Positions 6,262 to 6,481 of a DNA stretch of 6,481 nt are shown piece by piece. The position numbers and the translations under genes were made by a program. The notes beneath the pieces are model-generated. The model saw only the letters and a program-made list of their open reading frames with translations. It searched no databases and was not told the DNA's origin. The stretch spans positions 1 through 6,481 of the forward strand of contig JAHIZU010000159.1 of assembly GCA_018814265.1 (NCBI GenBank). The letters are read 5' to 3'. Position 1 is the stretch's first letter. The number at the start of each line of letters is the position of its first letter. Source of the DNA: Candidatus Margulisiibacteriota bacterium (GTDB taxonomy: Bacteria > Margulisbacteria > WOR-1 > O2-12-FULL-45-9).

Positions 6262-6290
6262 TGATAACATTGTTAATAGGGAGCTGTCAA
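6261..6290 (-). promoter_or_regulatory. Sigma-70 type promoter of the hrcA operon
   Basis: On the minus strand, -35 TTGACA (6285-6290) and -10 TATCAT (6261-6266) are spaced by 18 bases (17 if the -10 is read as TTATCA). The expected start is near 6254, inside the CIRCE, giving a leader of only about 24 bases. The -35 box lies 3 bases after the hemW stop codon, so hemW and the heat-shock operon are packed tightly but the latter has its own promoter. Confidence 0.85.
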
Positions 6291-6293
6291 TAG

Positions 6294-6481
6294 TTAGACA
6301 AATTGTTCAAATACCTCGTTAGCCAGATAAAGGCCTTTGCGGGTCAGCTTCACATGCGAGTTTTCTCTCATTAGTAAGTTGTTTTCGATCAGTTCGGAGA
6401 GTTGTTTTTCAAAACCATTGAAGTTGTCTGCTGGGATGCCGTCTAGGAGGCGCTGCAGGGCGGCGCCAAGAAGATCGAGGA
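6294..6481 (-). CDS. hemW: C-terminal fragment of HemW-like radical SAM protein
   Basis: An open frame enters from the right edge and ends at TAA 6294-6296, giving 61 residues. The end LTRKGLYLANEVFEQFV matches the usual HemW/HemN-like C-terminus (LTPKG...L.NEVF..F.), preceded by a short winged-helix-like segment (FEKQLSELIENNLLMRE). HemW is a heme chaperone related to oxygen-independent coproporphyrinogen III oxidase; the radical SAM core (CxxxCxxC) would lie outside the window. Its place immediately before hrcA matches the common lepA-hemW-hrcA-grpE-dnaK-dnaJ order in many bacteria, which strengthens the call. No terminator is evident between it and the hrcA promoter, so some read-through into the operon is possible. 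Confidence 0.83.
   Translation of the reverse strand, partial: LDLLGAALQRLLDGIPADNFNGFEKQLSELIENNLLMRENSHVKLTRKGLYLANEVFEQFV

Overview
The window is dominated by a complete class I heat-shock operon read from the minus strand: hrcA-grpE-dnaK-dnaJ-rsmE. It is preceded by the 3' end of a hemW-like gene and converges on a pair of plus-strand genes for related, probably exported beta-rich proteins. Gene order, overlaps and a perfect CIRCE operator make the operon assignment secure. The organism is a bacterium. DnaK carries the roughly 22-residue N-terminal insertion typical of diderm (Gram-negative type) Hsp70s, and the plus-strand proteins look like envelope or outer-membrane proteins, so a diderm is likely. 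Two repeats embedded in coding frames (LPAGRQ in GrpE and [10 protein letters not shown] in RsmE) resemble peptides I recall from uncultured candidate phyla such as Saganbacteria/Margulisbacteria or Omnitrophota. That placement rests on memory and is tentative.

Layout. 1-159 (+): C-terminus of an envelope-type protein. 162-190 (+): a consensus sigma-70 type promoter (TTGACA-17-TATAAT). 219-1040 (+): a secreted protein with a TTG start, helical N-terminal part, proline-rich linker and beta-rich C-terminal domain; its C-terminus is related to the 1-159 product, so the two genes are tandem paralogues. 1041-1118: convergent gap with an intrinsic terminator for the plus strand. 1119-1829 (-): rsmE, overlapping the end of dnaJ by 8 bases. 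1822-2895 (-): dnaJ. 2899-4818 (-): dnaK. 4819-4968: grpE-dnaK spacer filled by a long imperfect inverted repeat plus a strong ribosome binding site. 4969-5484 (-): grpE. 5484-6230 (-): hrcA, overlapping grpE by one base. 6235-6290 (-): CIRCE and promoter. 6294-6481 (-): hemW C-terminus, cut by the window edge. No stretch over 300 bases lacks a gene.

How the genes work together: HrcA binds CIRCE and represses its own operon; GrpE, DnaK and DnaJ form the Hsp70 chaperone cycle; RsmE methylates 16S rRNA and is carried as a translationally coupled last gene. The core genes are ordinary. The points worth a second look are a compact HrcA lacking roughly 95 central residues, repeat sequences inserted in frame in grpE and rsmE, the inverted repeat between grpE and dnaK, and the tandem envelope protein family. 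I saw no CRISPR array, transposase, tRNA or rRNA gene.
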